From the NCBI GenBank assembly GCA_030867875.1, contig JAOWCC010000042.1:186001-250000 (forward strand): 64,000 nucleotides of DNA, written 5' to 3'. The notes beneath the pieces were generated by a model. That model worked only from the letters and a program-made list of their open reading frames with translations. It ran no database searches and was not told where the DNA came from. This document shows positions 55,462 through 64,000 of the stretch, one piece after another. This stretch comes from Actinernus sp. WN-2022 (lineage: Eukaryota > Cnidaria > Anthozoa > Actiniaria > Actinernidae). A program made the translations under genes and the position numbers. How positions within the stretch are numbered: position 1 is the first letter of the stretch; every line of letters begins with the position of its first letter.

Positions 55462-55779
55462 TTCCCTGCTAGAAAATGTCTCTCTCTGTCTTGGTAACTG
55501 ATGGAAGGCGAGGGAGAGACCTCTGCCGACATCCGACGCTTGCCGTCCACATTCATGGACGAGTCAAACCATGCAGTTTCGAAAACACGTTTTACCGGAA
55601 TAGCTGTACGCATCAGTTGTTTGTTGCAGTTGTTTCGTGCGCTCATAAGTACACGTGAGATCGCTTGTTTCCAAGGAAACTTCACGCATGCGCGACAGAG
55701 AAAGCGTCGGTTGTCGGCAGAGGTCTCTCCCTCGCCTTCCATTTTACCAAGACAGAGAGAGACCTCTGCTAGCAGGGAA
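55462..55779. mobile_element. MITE with perfect 9-bp duplication
   Basis: Ends TTCCCTGCTAG and CTAGCAGGGAA, arms about 75 bp (GAGGGAGAGACCTCTGCCGA inside), flanked by ATGTAATGT on both sides (55453-55461, 55780-55788). Opposing frames across it are palindrome artefacts. Confidence 0.85.
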
Positions 55780-55789
55780 ATGTAATGTA

Positions 55790-56340
55790 CACTCAAACAA
55801 AAAACTGTGATTGTAGAAACAGCCGGTTTACTGCTGAACGTCCTAAAACGTTCATATTATACACCACCCTTGTTAGACTATTTTGTACGTGTAACGTCCG
55901 TGAAAAATGATGTAACGTCCGTGACACTGGTTTTTCTCCCCTCGGCCCAAAGTAAAGAAGGTGATGATGATAAATGGCACTGAATAAATAACTATCTACT
56001 ACCTCCATACTTAAAATTGTAAAACTAGCCTGGTGTACCATCTCATCTCACAGCAAGTTAACTTTGAAGATTTCTGTTTGGAATGTTGGTTGTTTTCCGT
56101 GTAACGTCCGTGCTTTTCCTCAGTTGCATTTTTTTAAATAATGTACAAAATGCCCAAATTCTTACTCATGTTATGTTAAGTATTACCGTATTCTGGTAAA
56201 GAGTTATGATGTTGAAAATTTGGCAAACTGTCTTTTGGCATCAATCTAGAGAAATGAAAAGGTTCAAAATCTTGTCTGAGATGTAATGTCAATGACTGGA
56301 ACGGCCCATACGTTTCTTGAATTGCATTTTTGTTTTGTTT
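55790..56340. other. Intron 6 of the fusion gene, nothing recognised
   Basis: GTAACGTCCGTG occurs three times (55890, 55912, 56101), perhaps a minor repeat. No exon resembling exon 6 (NDEAIDPYF type) was found between 54834 and 64000. Confidence 0.45.
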
Positions 56341-56362
56341 GAGTGTATATATATATATATAT

Positions 56363-56990
56363 AATTCGACACAAATGAGAGTTTAAACGATTTTAAACGT
56401 AAACTACCTATATTTCGGCCGCATACAGCAGCCTTCTTCAGGGTGAATGACTGAAAACCGTTACATACGTCATAAAACAACCTACTGTGTACATTCGTGA
56501 TAAGAATACTGCTGAGTGTGCGCTTACAAACTAACTGTAAAATTAACCGAAATTAAGCCAATGCGCGCGCTACTTAAGAACCAGGATGCGCGCACATAAA
56601 GTATAGAACATGATGAAAAGAGCAATATACGATATTATTAATTTCTTGATCGGCTACCCCGATTTTGGTCATAGAAAAAGTCACTCTCATTTAGACCATT
56701 AGGTATGATAGTCTTGAGCCTATAGGCCCATTGTCCTTCTTTGTTAACCAGATTCTCAACATTCATAACTTTATCTATAAGTTGCACTTTAAGGTCCTTT
56801 AAACCAGCATGTCCTTCAGTAAAGAAGTGCCTATAAATAAAGTCATCATTCTGTTTGTTCGCCGTAGACAGCTTAGAATGCGCCCGCAATCGGCTTTTAT
56901 GGTTATTAAACCTAAGTCTAAACTTGGTCCTAGTTGACCCCACATACTGGATTCCGCACACTTTACAACTTAACAAATAGATAGCATTAC
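56363..56990 (-). mobile_element. Penelope-like element fragment with GIY-YIG endonuclease
   Basis: The minus-strand frame 56976-56638 reads LSCKVCGIQYVGSTRTKFRL, RFNNHKSRLRAHSKL, HFFTEGHAGLKDLKV and EGQWAYRLKTIIPNGLNESD: the GIY-YIG endonuclease of Penelope-like elements, here with QYVGST. Only this C-terminal domain remains. It abuts a (TA)n tract at 56345-56362, and the 3' region contains TTTCGGCCGCATACAGCAGC and CTTCTTCAGG. Confidence 0.8.
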
Positions 56991-57153
56991 TTGAATTACA
57001 GTCTAAGCTTTCAACCTAAGGATCATTATTGATTCACAGGCACATACATCCAACCTAGGAAGTTATGGGCTTTCCCGTCCCCGAAAGAGAAAATGCTTGG
57101 GAAAACTCACGGTACCACAAAAACCCAAAGTCGGCTGCGTTTCTAGCGTGGTC

Positions 57154-57225
57154 GTCCTGATGGTGTAGTGGTTAACGCATCGGACTAGTGTACCGAGGCC
57201 GTGGGTTCGAATCCCACTCAGGGCT
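57154..57225 (+). tRNA. tRNA-Thr(AGT)-like gene
   Basis: A cloverleaf can be drawn: acceptor GTCCTGA/TCAGGGC (one G-U), box A TGGTGTAGTGG, anticodon loop CTAGTGT (AGT at 57187-57189), T-arm GTGGG-TTCGAAT-CCCAC, box B GGTTCGAATCC. The last base pair of the anticodon stem is A-A, and no T tract directly follows. Given the tRNA-like sequences nearby it may be a SINE head or pseudo-tRNA. Confidence 0.6.
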
Positions 57226-57264
57226 TATATATTTTCTCTTTATTCTGAATATTATATATATATC

Positions 57265-57398
57265 CAGTCGATGCCAAAAAGCTTGTCCAGCAGAACATAA
57301 CATAATACTTTAATATCCATTGTTTTGGCCTAGACAATAGGCCAAAACAATGGATATTATAGTATTATATTATGTTCTGCTGGACAACCTTTTTGGCA
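57265..57398. mobile_element. CAGTCGATGCC palindromic MITE, copy 1
   Basis: CAGTCGATGCCAAAAAGCTT with GTCCAGCAGAACATAA, mirrored after a short loop; the last CGACTG is lost. Flanked by TA-rich sequence. Confidence 0.75.
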
Positions 57399-57518
57399 TA
57401 TATATGAATCAACCAAGAATTTAAATACTCCGAATCCTTAGCATATATATATATTTGCTCTACTTTATGGTATCGAGCACTTTTAACGGATAAATCGAAC
57501 AACAAACTTCCTATATGA

Positions 57519-57682
57519 CAGTCGATGCCAAAAAGGTTGTCCAGCAGAACATAATATAATACTATAATATCCATTGTTTTGGGCTACATATATACAGCGT
57601 CTAGGCTAAAACAATAGGCCAAAACAATGGATATTAAAGTATTATATTATGTTCTGCTGGACAACCTTTTTGGCATCGACTG
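57519..57682. mobile_element. CAGTCGATGCC palindromic MITE, copy 2
   Basis: Complete ends CAGTCGATGCCAAAAAGG and ...GGCATCGACTG followed by TA. ATATCCATTGTTTTGG is inverted in the second half. Tc1/mariner-type termini in TA repeats. Confidence 0.8.
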
Positions 57683-57837
57683 TATATATATATATACAGT
57701 CGATGTATACAGTCGTTGCCGTTAATGTTGTCCTAGACATATCCACATATTGATTTATAGCCTTTGTTCAGTTCGCACCTTTTACATAAAGAACAGTAAT
57801 CAGCAGTGAACGCGCCCTTTGTATTTGGTCACAAAGA

Positions 57838-57907
57838 GCCACGGTGGTCTAATGGTTAACGCTCTTGCTTAGCAGTTCAAAGCCCCGAGTTCAAGTCTCA
57901 GTATCGG
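57838..57907 (+). other. tRNA-like sequence in left terminal repeat
   Basis: Box A TGGTCTAATGG and box B-like AGTTCAAGTCT with spacing as in a tRNA; the acceptor pairs only at its ends. A tRNA pseudogene or SINE head. Confidence 0.5.
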
Positions 57908-58809
57908 TATTTTCGGTTACTGCGAATATTTTTTTCATTTCTTTTTCCCCTTTTTTTCTGACTGCATCCCTTAAAAGCTTTTATTTCAAACGTGACAACA
58001 AGAACCGAGTTCTTTTTAACCTTTGAAATGCCGAGGACACCTATCATCCACATACATTTTATTAAGGGATGTTCGAACATTTATTTTGCAAAAGCTTCGA
58101 CTGCCGCAGGGAATGTAGTATTTTGATCATCGACATCGTCCATGGCGTAGCTTCAAAAGTTTGTTATCGTTTGTCAAACACTCGTAAACCTTACGCCGAG
58201 TACACGGCTTTAATTCCATGTGAGTTCTTTTCCTTCACAAAGAAAAAAGCTTCGTCAACTTATGCAAGCATTACTATGGGTTTCAAAGAGAATTCTGGAC
58301 AATTTCTGGACTACCGGATATTTTCAAAACTGTCCGCTCCGTGTCTCGCGGCCGATGTTTTCGAAATCTCGAGGGAAAAAAATGAGGTCGCTCGCTCAGT
58401 CTGCCTAAGTTCAGAAAATCAGTACGAATGAAATTCATAACACTTGCTAAAATCGCTTCCTACTTCAAAACAAAGATATAATACTTTGAATCAGTGGATA
58501 TCTAGTATTTTCAAAACTGTTTCTGGTATATATATGTAAGCCCGGCACAGTGTAAGAAAAACAAATTACGCTTTTTCAAACCCACAACCATCAACAGAAT
58601 CGCTACACCGTTCTAAACGAAAATAGCGTAATTTGGGCGTATAATTATCTACCTCGAGAGTCTGGGAAAAGTTGAGACCGTTTCAGGTTGACAGTATTAT
58701 TTTAGCTACATCGTCCGTCCTTATCCAATATAAAAAAAGAAACTGCAAAAAGAAACATATGTAAACAAAACAAAAATACAAGAAAAAGCAAAAACAAAAA
58801 AGATACGAT

Positions 58810-58880
58810 GCCGATACTGAGACTTGAACTCAGGGCTTCGAACTGGTAAGCAAGAGCGTTAACCATTAGACCACCGTGGC
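58810..58880 (-). other. tRNA-like sequence in right terminal repeat
   Basis: Inverted copy of 57838-57907. Here the T-arm CTGAG-TTCAAGT-CTCAG is perfect, better kept than on the left. Confidence 0.5.
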
Positions 58881-59030
58881 TCTTTGTTACCAAATACAAA
58901 GGGCGCGTTCACGGCTGATTACCGTTCTTTATGTAAAAGGTGCGAACTGAACAAAGGCTATAAATCAATATGTGGATATGTCTAGGACAACATTAACGGC
59001 AACGACTGTATATATATATGTATATATATA

Positions 59031-59245
59031 CAGCCGTTTGCAAAAATTCTGACCCCCCTCACCATATATAAATATATATAAAAAATGTATCAAACATTAT
59101 GGGATACCTCTTCCTATATTTTTTCTGAAGCCCTTGATGATAGGCAACTTGAAAAAAATATCAGCAATGACATCCCATAATGTTAGATATATGTTTGATA
59201 TATATTTATATATGGTAAGGGGGTCAGAATTTATGAAAATTGCTG
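59031..59245. mobile_element. CAGCCGTTTGC MITE, copy 1
   Basis: CAGCCGTTTGCAAAAATTCT and an imperfect inverse (...CAGAATTTATGAAAATTGCTG) in TA repeats; CATTATGGGAT/ ATCCCATAATG inverted inside. 215 bp. Copy 2 at 63326. Confidence 0.8.
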
Positions 59246-59269
59246 TATATATATATATATATATATAGA

Positions 59270-59528
59270 AACAGTTAACTGGTCACGGTTGTACTTTTGC
59301 TTCTGTTTAATGCAAACAGAGCTGTTTCGTAAAGGGTCGAAGGCCCTTCACTCATCAGTGCATGGTCAGAATGATTTACAAAGAACATTCTATAAAAACA
59401 TCATTACGTGTCACTTAGTTTCCATGGATACTTAATATATGTAAAATTCCGAAATTTACGAAACAGCTCTGTATGCATTAAACAGAAGCAAAAGTACAAC
59501 CGTGACCAGTTAACTGTTTCTACATTCG
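59270..59528. repeat. Inverted repeat with ~70-bp arms
   Basis: GAAACAGTTAACTGGTCACG with GTTGTACTTTTGCTTC, mirrored at 59459-59528. It contains GGGTCGAAGGCCCTTCACTC. The following text resembles the CTCTACTT.A.GGTAT.GAGCA seen at 57455, probably Penelope-like terminal sequence. Confidence 0.6.
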
Positions 59529-59583
59529 CTCTACTTAACGGTATTGAGCACTCTAGATATACGAGTACAAAAATAACCTCTGG

Positions 59584-59621
<38 letters not shown>

Positions 59622-59864
59622 TAAAATGAAGTGACTCGACGAACTCCTCACTGGTCCATAAATTTAATCAGACGTTTCGGCCTTCGGCCTTTTTCAATGC
59701 TAAGTACAAGTTAAAAATACTTGGAACTAAACTAAAACTAAAATCCAAGATATTTATAGTGTAAAATACAATACAAACAATGGATACAACAGACTCTGTA
59801 CATGTGATAAAATATATAAAAGGCAAAGACCGTCAACTTGTACCTGTAAAAAATATATTTAGAA

Positions 59865-61405
59865 CGTTTCGGCCATTCAGCCTTCTTCAGCTTAAAAAAT
59901 GGAAAATGCGTGGTACAAGCAAATGGTAAAAAGATCTATATAAATAACACTGTGTGTACAATATGTGTAAAAAAGATTACATAATGCTATTGTTTAAAAA
60001 TTCATTAACTAAAAATGCTGTACAAGGTATTTGAACGTACTAACTTATTGTATAAAAGGCAAGCTAAAAAATCTGTTAAGAGTTACGCAATTGTCCTATG
60101 GGAAACTAAGAAAAGAAGCTATGTTAATTATGACTGAGGTAGTTTATTTAGCGTTTATGACTGAGGTAGTTTATTTAGCGTAGTGAATACGACTCTTTGA
60201 TTTATATTCTTGCCTTTTGTTTAAACCGTAAGGCTGCAGTGTAAATAACTGGGCACTCCAATAGGCCTCTCTAGTAAGGAGAATATTGTTGATTCTTTCA
60301 GTACACTGTTCATTAATAATAGCTTCAATACAAATAAAAGAAAAATCCGCAAGAGAATGTTGTGTGTTGTTGAAATGGGATGCTACTTCACAGGTCGTCT
60401 TATTAGTTTTCATGGCAGACTTGTGGTTTCTAAATCTAACCTTAAATTCATTCGTTGTCGAGCCTACATCTGTAGTTTGCACTTATTACAGGAAACAAGG
60501 TATATTAGATTCTTAGAAGTACAAGTGAGGTTATGCTTAATGTAATAAGTCTTATCTGTGGCGAAACTTGAGAAAGTATTCGATTGATGAAAGTAGTGAT
60601 TACAAAGATCACACTTTTTGCCACATTTAAAACAACCGGAGTGTGACTCCATTGAAACGTCGTTATTCGTTATGTCCCGACTGACTCTAAAACGAGAGGG
60701 CGCAACCAATTCCTTGAGATTCTTGGGCCTTCTAAAAGCAGGAATAATTGATTTCTCCGTGAAAATATCCTGCATGACATTACTAGAATAAAAAATAGCT
60801 AAATTGATACGAATAATATTCCCAATATCTGGCAGATTGGGATTGTAATCTACAACCAATGGAGTCACTTTCCTCTTCGCTTTAGTCTTAGCGCTGAGCA
60901 AATATTTTTTGCTCAAAGCACTAACCTTAGAAAACCCCTCCAAAACCATTTCTTTCTTATACCCTTGGTCAATGAGGTATTTTTGATATTCACTATTTCT
61001 CTTCTCTAAAAAATCTAGAGTAGAGCAATTACGCTTAAAGTCTAAGTGCTACACCGTAAGGAATAGACCTCTTACAATGGTCTGAGTGTGCACTCGTAGG
61101 GGGCAAATAGAGATGACTATCTGTGGGCTTGGAATATACATCCGTTTGTATATATCCATCCACTAGATGCAATGTAAGATCCAAAACGTTAAACTGGCTA
61201 TCCGAAAAGACCAGTTCAAATTTAATAGTAGGATAAAGGGAATTGATATAACCCGTGAACTTCACCGAGGTAAATCTGGATCCCATCAATTTGAGTTCCA
61301 AAGAATTGTCCACCGAGCAGAAGAGCTTACTTCGAAGAGGTCCTTCCTTCTGCCCTGCACAAAAAGATGTCAACTGGTTGAAGTTGCAAGATCACTGGGA
61401 TATAT
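59865..61405 (-). mobile_element. Penelope-like element, minus-strand copy (RT C-terminus plus GIY-YIG)
   Basis: Frames 61373-61035, 60949-60464 and 60482-60171 carry KFELVFSDSQFNVLDLTLHL, DVYSKPTDSHLYLPPTSAHS, the linker (AFRRPKNLKELVAPSRFR, CFKCGKKCDLCNHYF) and a GIY-YIG-type domain (TTDVGSTTNEFKVRFRNHKS). It is split by frame changes and stops, and 5'-truncated near 61400. The end at 59865-60017 has an inverted twin at 63118-63280. Confidence 0.85.
60171..61373 (-). pseudogene. Penelope-like RT/endonuclease coding region, broken
   Basis: RT thumb and the RT-endonuclease linker (CCHH-like cysteines) followed by GIY-YIG, in three frames. In intact elements RT copies the transcript and the GIY-YIG nuclease nicks the target; this copy lacks the RT fingers and catalytic palm, so cannot act. 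Confidence 0.8.
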
Positions 61406-61409
61406 TTGA

Positions 61410-63290
61410 GTGAAGAATGAGATTAAAGGCATACTTTCATGGGAAGTCCAATCGTGTTGAGCCTCGAGATGATAGTGACGAAGCTTTCAAGGTGCCGTCT
61501 ACTAGCACATGGAACCCGCCTAAGTCTGGCCATCCAGAATTGGAACTATTCTTAACTTCAGTTAAGAAAGGTATTTTTAATCCTAATAATTTAAGAAAAC
61601 CTAGGGATAATATTTCTTATGTTGAAAGAAAAGCACTTAGGGAGCTGAAAAGTGATTCCGAAAGAGTAATTCGCATTCAAGACAAAGGAACTAGATTTGT
61701 GCTTTTAGACAAGCCGGAATGCATGTGTCCAAAATGTTAGAACAACTTGAGAATCCCGTTCATTACAAAGAGCTAGCTTACGATCCTACTGACCTCCATA
61801 TTCACAGAGTTTCTGAGTGGGTAAGAAATGGCTCAGTGAAAATCAGACTAGTCCCGAGATAGCCAATTGGGTTAATTTTACTCAGGCCAAACCAGGCGTA
61901 GCTTTTGGTAATGTCAAGACGCATAAATCGGGAAATCCCTTGCGTCTTATTACATCTTGTTGTGGCACATCTATCGAGAGGCTTTCTGCCTTCACTGAAC
62001 ACTATTTACAGCCTTTAGCGCAGAATCTACCATCGTTTGTTAAAGATACCACGGATCTATTAAATAGGATATAGAACGAGTCAACAAGCAGGGGCCTCTC
62101 CCACCCAATACAATATTGGTTTATTGGGATGTCGTGGCTATGTTTCCTAATATTGACAATAATTTAGGAATTTCAGCTGTTAAAAAAGCACTAGATGCTA
62201 GGGAAGTTAATTTTCCGTCTACAGATTGCATATTAGAAGCTGTGGAAATTGGCCTTGAGTACAACAACTCCCAGTTTAATAATATAATTTTTTTGCAGAT
62301 TCATGGTACAGCCATGGGGCCTAAAAATGCCTGTAGTTATGCGGATATAGCAATGGGCGAAATTGACAGCCTTGTTGGGTCTGGTGGGAAATTTAAACCT
62401 CTGCACTGGTGGAGATATATATAGAGATGAGATTGTAGATCTATGCATGGGTAGAAGGTCTACCGGCACTGTACGAGTTCACGGATTATATCAATTCCCT
62501 TGATCCTACTATTAAATTTGAACTGGTCTTTTCGGATAGCCAGTTAAACGTTTTGGATCTTACATTGCATCTAGTGGATGGATATATACAAACGGATGTA
62601 TATTCCAAGCCCACAGATAGTCATCTCTATTTGCCCCCTACGAGTGCACACTTAGACCATTGTAAGAGGTCTATTCCTTACGGTGTAGCACTTAGACTTA
62701 AGCGTAATTGCGCTACTCTAGATTTTTTAGAGAAGAGAAATAATGAATATCAAAAATACCTCATTGACCAAGGGTATAAGAAAGAAATGGTTTTGGAGGG
62801 GTTTTCTAAGGTTAGTGCTTTGAGCAAAAATTATTTGCTCAGCGCTAAGACTAAAGCGAAGAGGAAAGTGACTCCATTGGTTGTAGATTACAATCCCAAT
62901 CTGCCAGATATTGGGAATATTATTCGTATCAATTTAGCTATTTTATATTCTGGTAATGTCATGCAGGATATTTTCCCGGAGAAATCAATTATTCCTGCTT
63001 TTAGAAGGCCCAAGAATCTCAAGGAATTGGTTGCGCCCTCTCGTTTTAGAGTCAGTCGGGACATAACGAATAACGACGTTTCAATGGAGTCACACTCCGG
63101 TTGTTTTAAATGTGGCAGCATTTTTAGTTAATGAATTTTTAAACAATAGCATTATGTAATCTTTTTTACACATATTGTACACACAGTGTTATTTATATAG
63201 ATCTTTTTACCAATTGCTTGTACCACGCATTTTCCATTTTATAAGCTGAAGAAGGCTGAATGGCCGAAACGTTCTAAATATATTTTTTAC
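61410..63290 (+). mobile_element. Penelope-like element, plus-strand copy lacking the endonuclease
   Basis: RT from NRVEPRDDSDEAFKVPSTST through the palm to SHSGCFKCG at 63108, then a jump at a shared GCA directly into the 3' terminal sequence (GCATTTTTAGTTAATG), deleting the GIY-YIG domain. The end contains GAAGAAGGCTGAATGGCCGA. It lies head-to-head with the minus copy, the two meeting near 61405. Confidence 0.85.
61417..63131 (+). pseudogene. Penelope-like reverse transcriptase, frameshifted
   Basis: Order: STWNPPKSGHPELELFLTSV, YVERKALRELKSDSERVIRI, AKPGVAFGNVKTHKSGNPLR, the catalytic-motif region VYWDVVAMFPNIDNN, QIHGTAMGPKNACSYADIAM, then DLTLHLVDGYIQTDVYSKPT and the linker. At least five frame breaks (near 61740, 61815, 62075, 62425 and 62500). 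Overlaps the minus copy in sequence from about 62500 on, nearly identical, which indicates recent common origin. Confidence 0.85.
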
Positions 63291-63325
63291 AGTAGATTAC
63301 AGTTATATATATATATATATACATA

Positions 63326-63534
63326 CAGCCGTTTGCAAAAATTCTGACCCCCCTCACCATATATAAATATATATAAAAAATGTATCAAACATTATGGGAT
63401 ACCTCTTCCTATATTTTTTTCTGAAGCCCTTGTTGATAGGCAACTTGAAAAAAATATCAGCAATGACATCCCATAATGTTAGATATATGTTTGATATATA
63501 TTTATATATGGTAAGGGATCAGAATTTTTGCAAA
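63326..63534. mobile_element. CAGCCGTTTGC MITE, copy 2
   Basis: Nearly identical to copy 1. Its right end runs directly, without TA, into CAGTCGATGCC of the next element, so the terminal bases are lost. Confidence 0.8.
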
Positions 63535-63600
63535 CAGTCGATGCCAAAAAGGTTGTCCAGTAAAACATAATATAATACTATAATATCCATTGTTTTGGCC
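63535..63600. mobile_element. CAGTCGATGCC MITE, partial third copy
   Basis: Only the left half (to CCATTGTTTTGGCC) is present, followed by TA repeats. Confidence 0.7.
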
Positions 63601-64000
63601 TATATATATACAGCGAATTGCCAAAATTATGAGGTGTCCAGACATATCAACATATCGGGTGCATTGTGGGAACGATTTCCCGTTACTGTTCCGTACATAG
63701 ATCGACGCGTCAATGGCTACGTACTGTTAATGTTTACCTAAGGGTTTTGGACGCAGTAACTAAACAAAATGTTCCCGATACTAAACAGCTTTTAAATGTA
63801 GTATTTATTTGAGCGTAATCTGGCAATAATCTCCGCAGTTATGAGCGCGTAGATGAAATAATTATCAGTTGTCGCGGTTAGTGACCAGCGCGCTGGCTAA
63901 AACTGAGAGTACTAGACGGAAGTACATGTAAATAAAGCCTAGGTTTACCACTTTATCATCCGAGAATGTTCAAATGTTATTTTTGAAGTAAAAGTGTGTT
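63601..64000. other. Right edge, nothing recognised
   Basis: Presumably intron 6 of the right fusion gene. No exon or element end was seen. Confidence 0.4.

Larger units (their letters stand above)
57710..59008. mobile_element. 1.3-kb TA-flanked element with ~200-bp inverted repeats containing tRNA-like sequence
   Basis: CAGTCGTTGCCGTTAATGTT starts a terminal repeat (57710 to about 57910) with an inverted partner (about 58808-59008), each bordered outside by TA. Near the inner end of each arm is a tRNA-like stretch. The 0.9-kb interior holds a 120-codon plus frame (58069-58431) without recognisable domain. No DDE transposase. Confidence 0.75.

Noticed and set aside
55380..55796. 138-codon minus frame and opposing plus frames
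   Set aside because: They lie across the palindromic MITE 55462-55779 and mirror each other.
58069..58431. 120-codon frame inside the TA-flanked element
   Set aside because: No recognisable transposase or other domain; kept only as part of the element description.

Overview
The window looks like nuclear DNA of an invertebrate animal, most likely an anthozoan cnidarian such as a stony coral. The basis is small exons with GT/AG junctions and large introns, AT-rich non-coding DNA, very many short palindromic DNA elements, CR1/L2-type and other non-LTR retrotransposons, Penelope-like elements and (TA)n tracts. The species call is inference from repeat character; no marker gene fixes it. Bacterial features such as operons or CRISPR arrays are absent.

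The main protein-coding content is two parts of a multi-exon gene on the minus strand. Exons 7-11 (54834 down to 46851) encode the C-terminal part of an acyl-CoA dehydrogenase (ACAD) joined in frame to a ferredoxin/cytochrome-b5-reductase-like FAD- and NAD-binding module, ending in a stop. Exons 1-6 (16648 down to 110) encode the N-terminal part of an ACAD of the same type, starting at an ATG with a TATA box about 55 bp upstream. All splice phases agree, and exon 6 of the left part would join exon 7 of the right part without loss. On the minus strand, however, the 3' half comes before the 5' half. The simplest reading is two tandem paralogues, each cut by a window edge inside intron 6; a rearranged or mis-assembled single gene is the alternative. 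The predicted protein would have about 780 residues.

Between the two (about 21.6-44.5 kb) lies a block of old segmental duplications. Two small intronless genes (21681-21896 and 28100-28318, minus strand) encode related single-pass membrane proteins of 71 and 72 residues with a conserved TATA promoter. The 3' part of a third copy (38059-38148, plus strand) survives beside a LINE insertion. I do not recognise this family.

The rest is transposable elements, often nested: a composite with inverted 20-bp repeat arrays around a CR1/L2 LINE (5.87-10.69 kb); a 54-bp tRNA-derived minisatellite (0.64-1.59 kb); a TTAA-flanked element (4.2-5.7 kb); Harbinger-like, hAT-like and 9-bp-duplication foldback elements with readable target-site duplications; a non-LTR element with a (TGTC)n tail (35.5-38.0 kb); a 2.2-kb Harbinger-like element carrying an unknown ORF (44.5-46.7 kb); and at the right end a cluster of Tc1/mariner-like palindromes, tRNA-like sequences and an inverted pair of Penelope-like elements with RT and GIY-YIG parts (56.3-63.6 kb).
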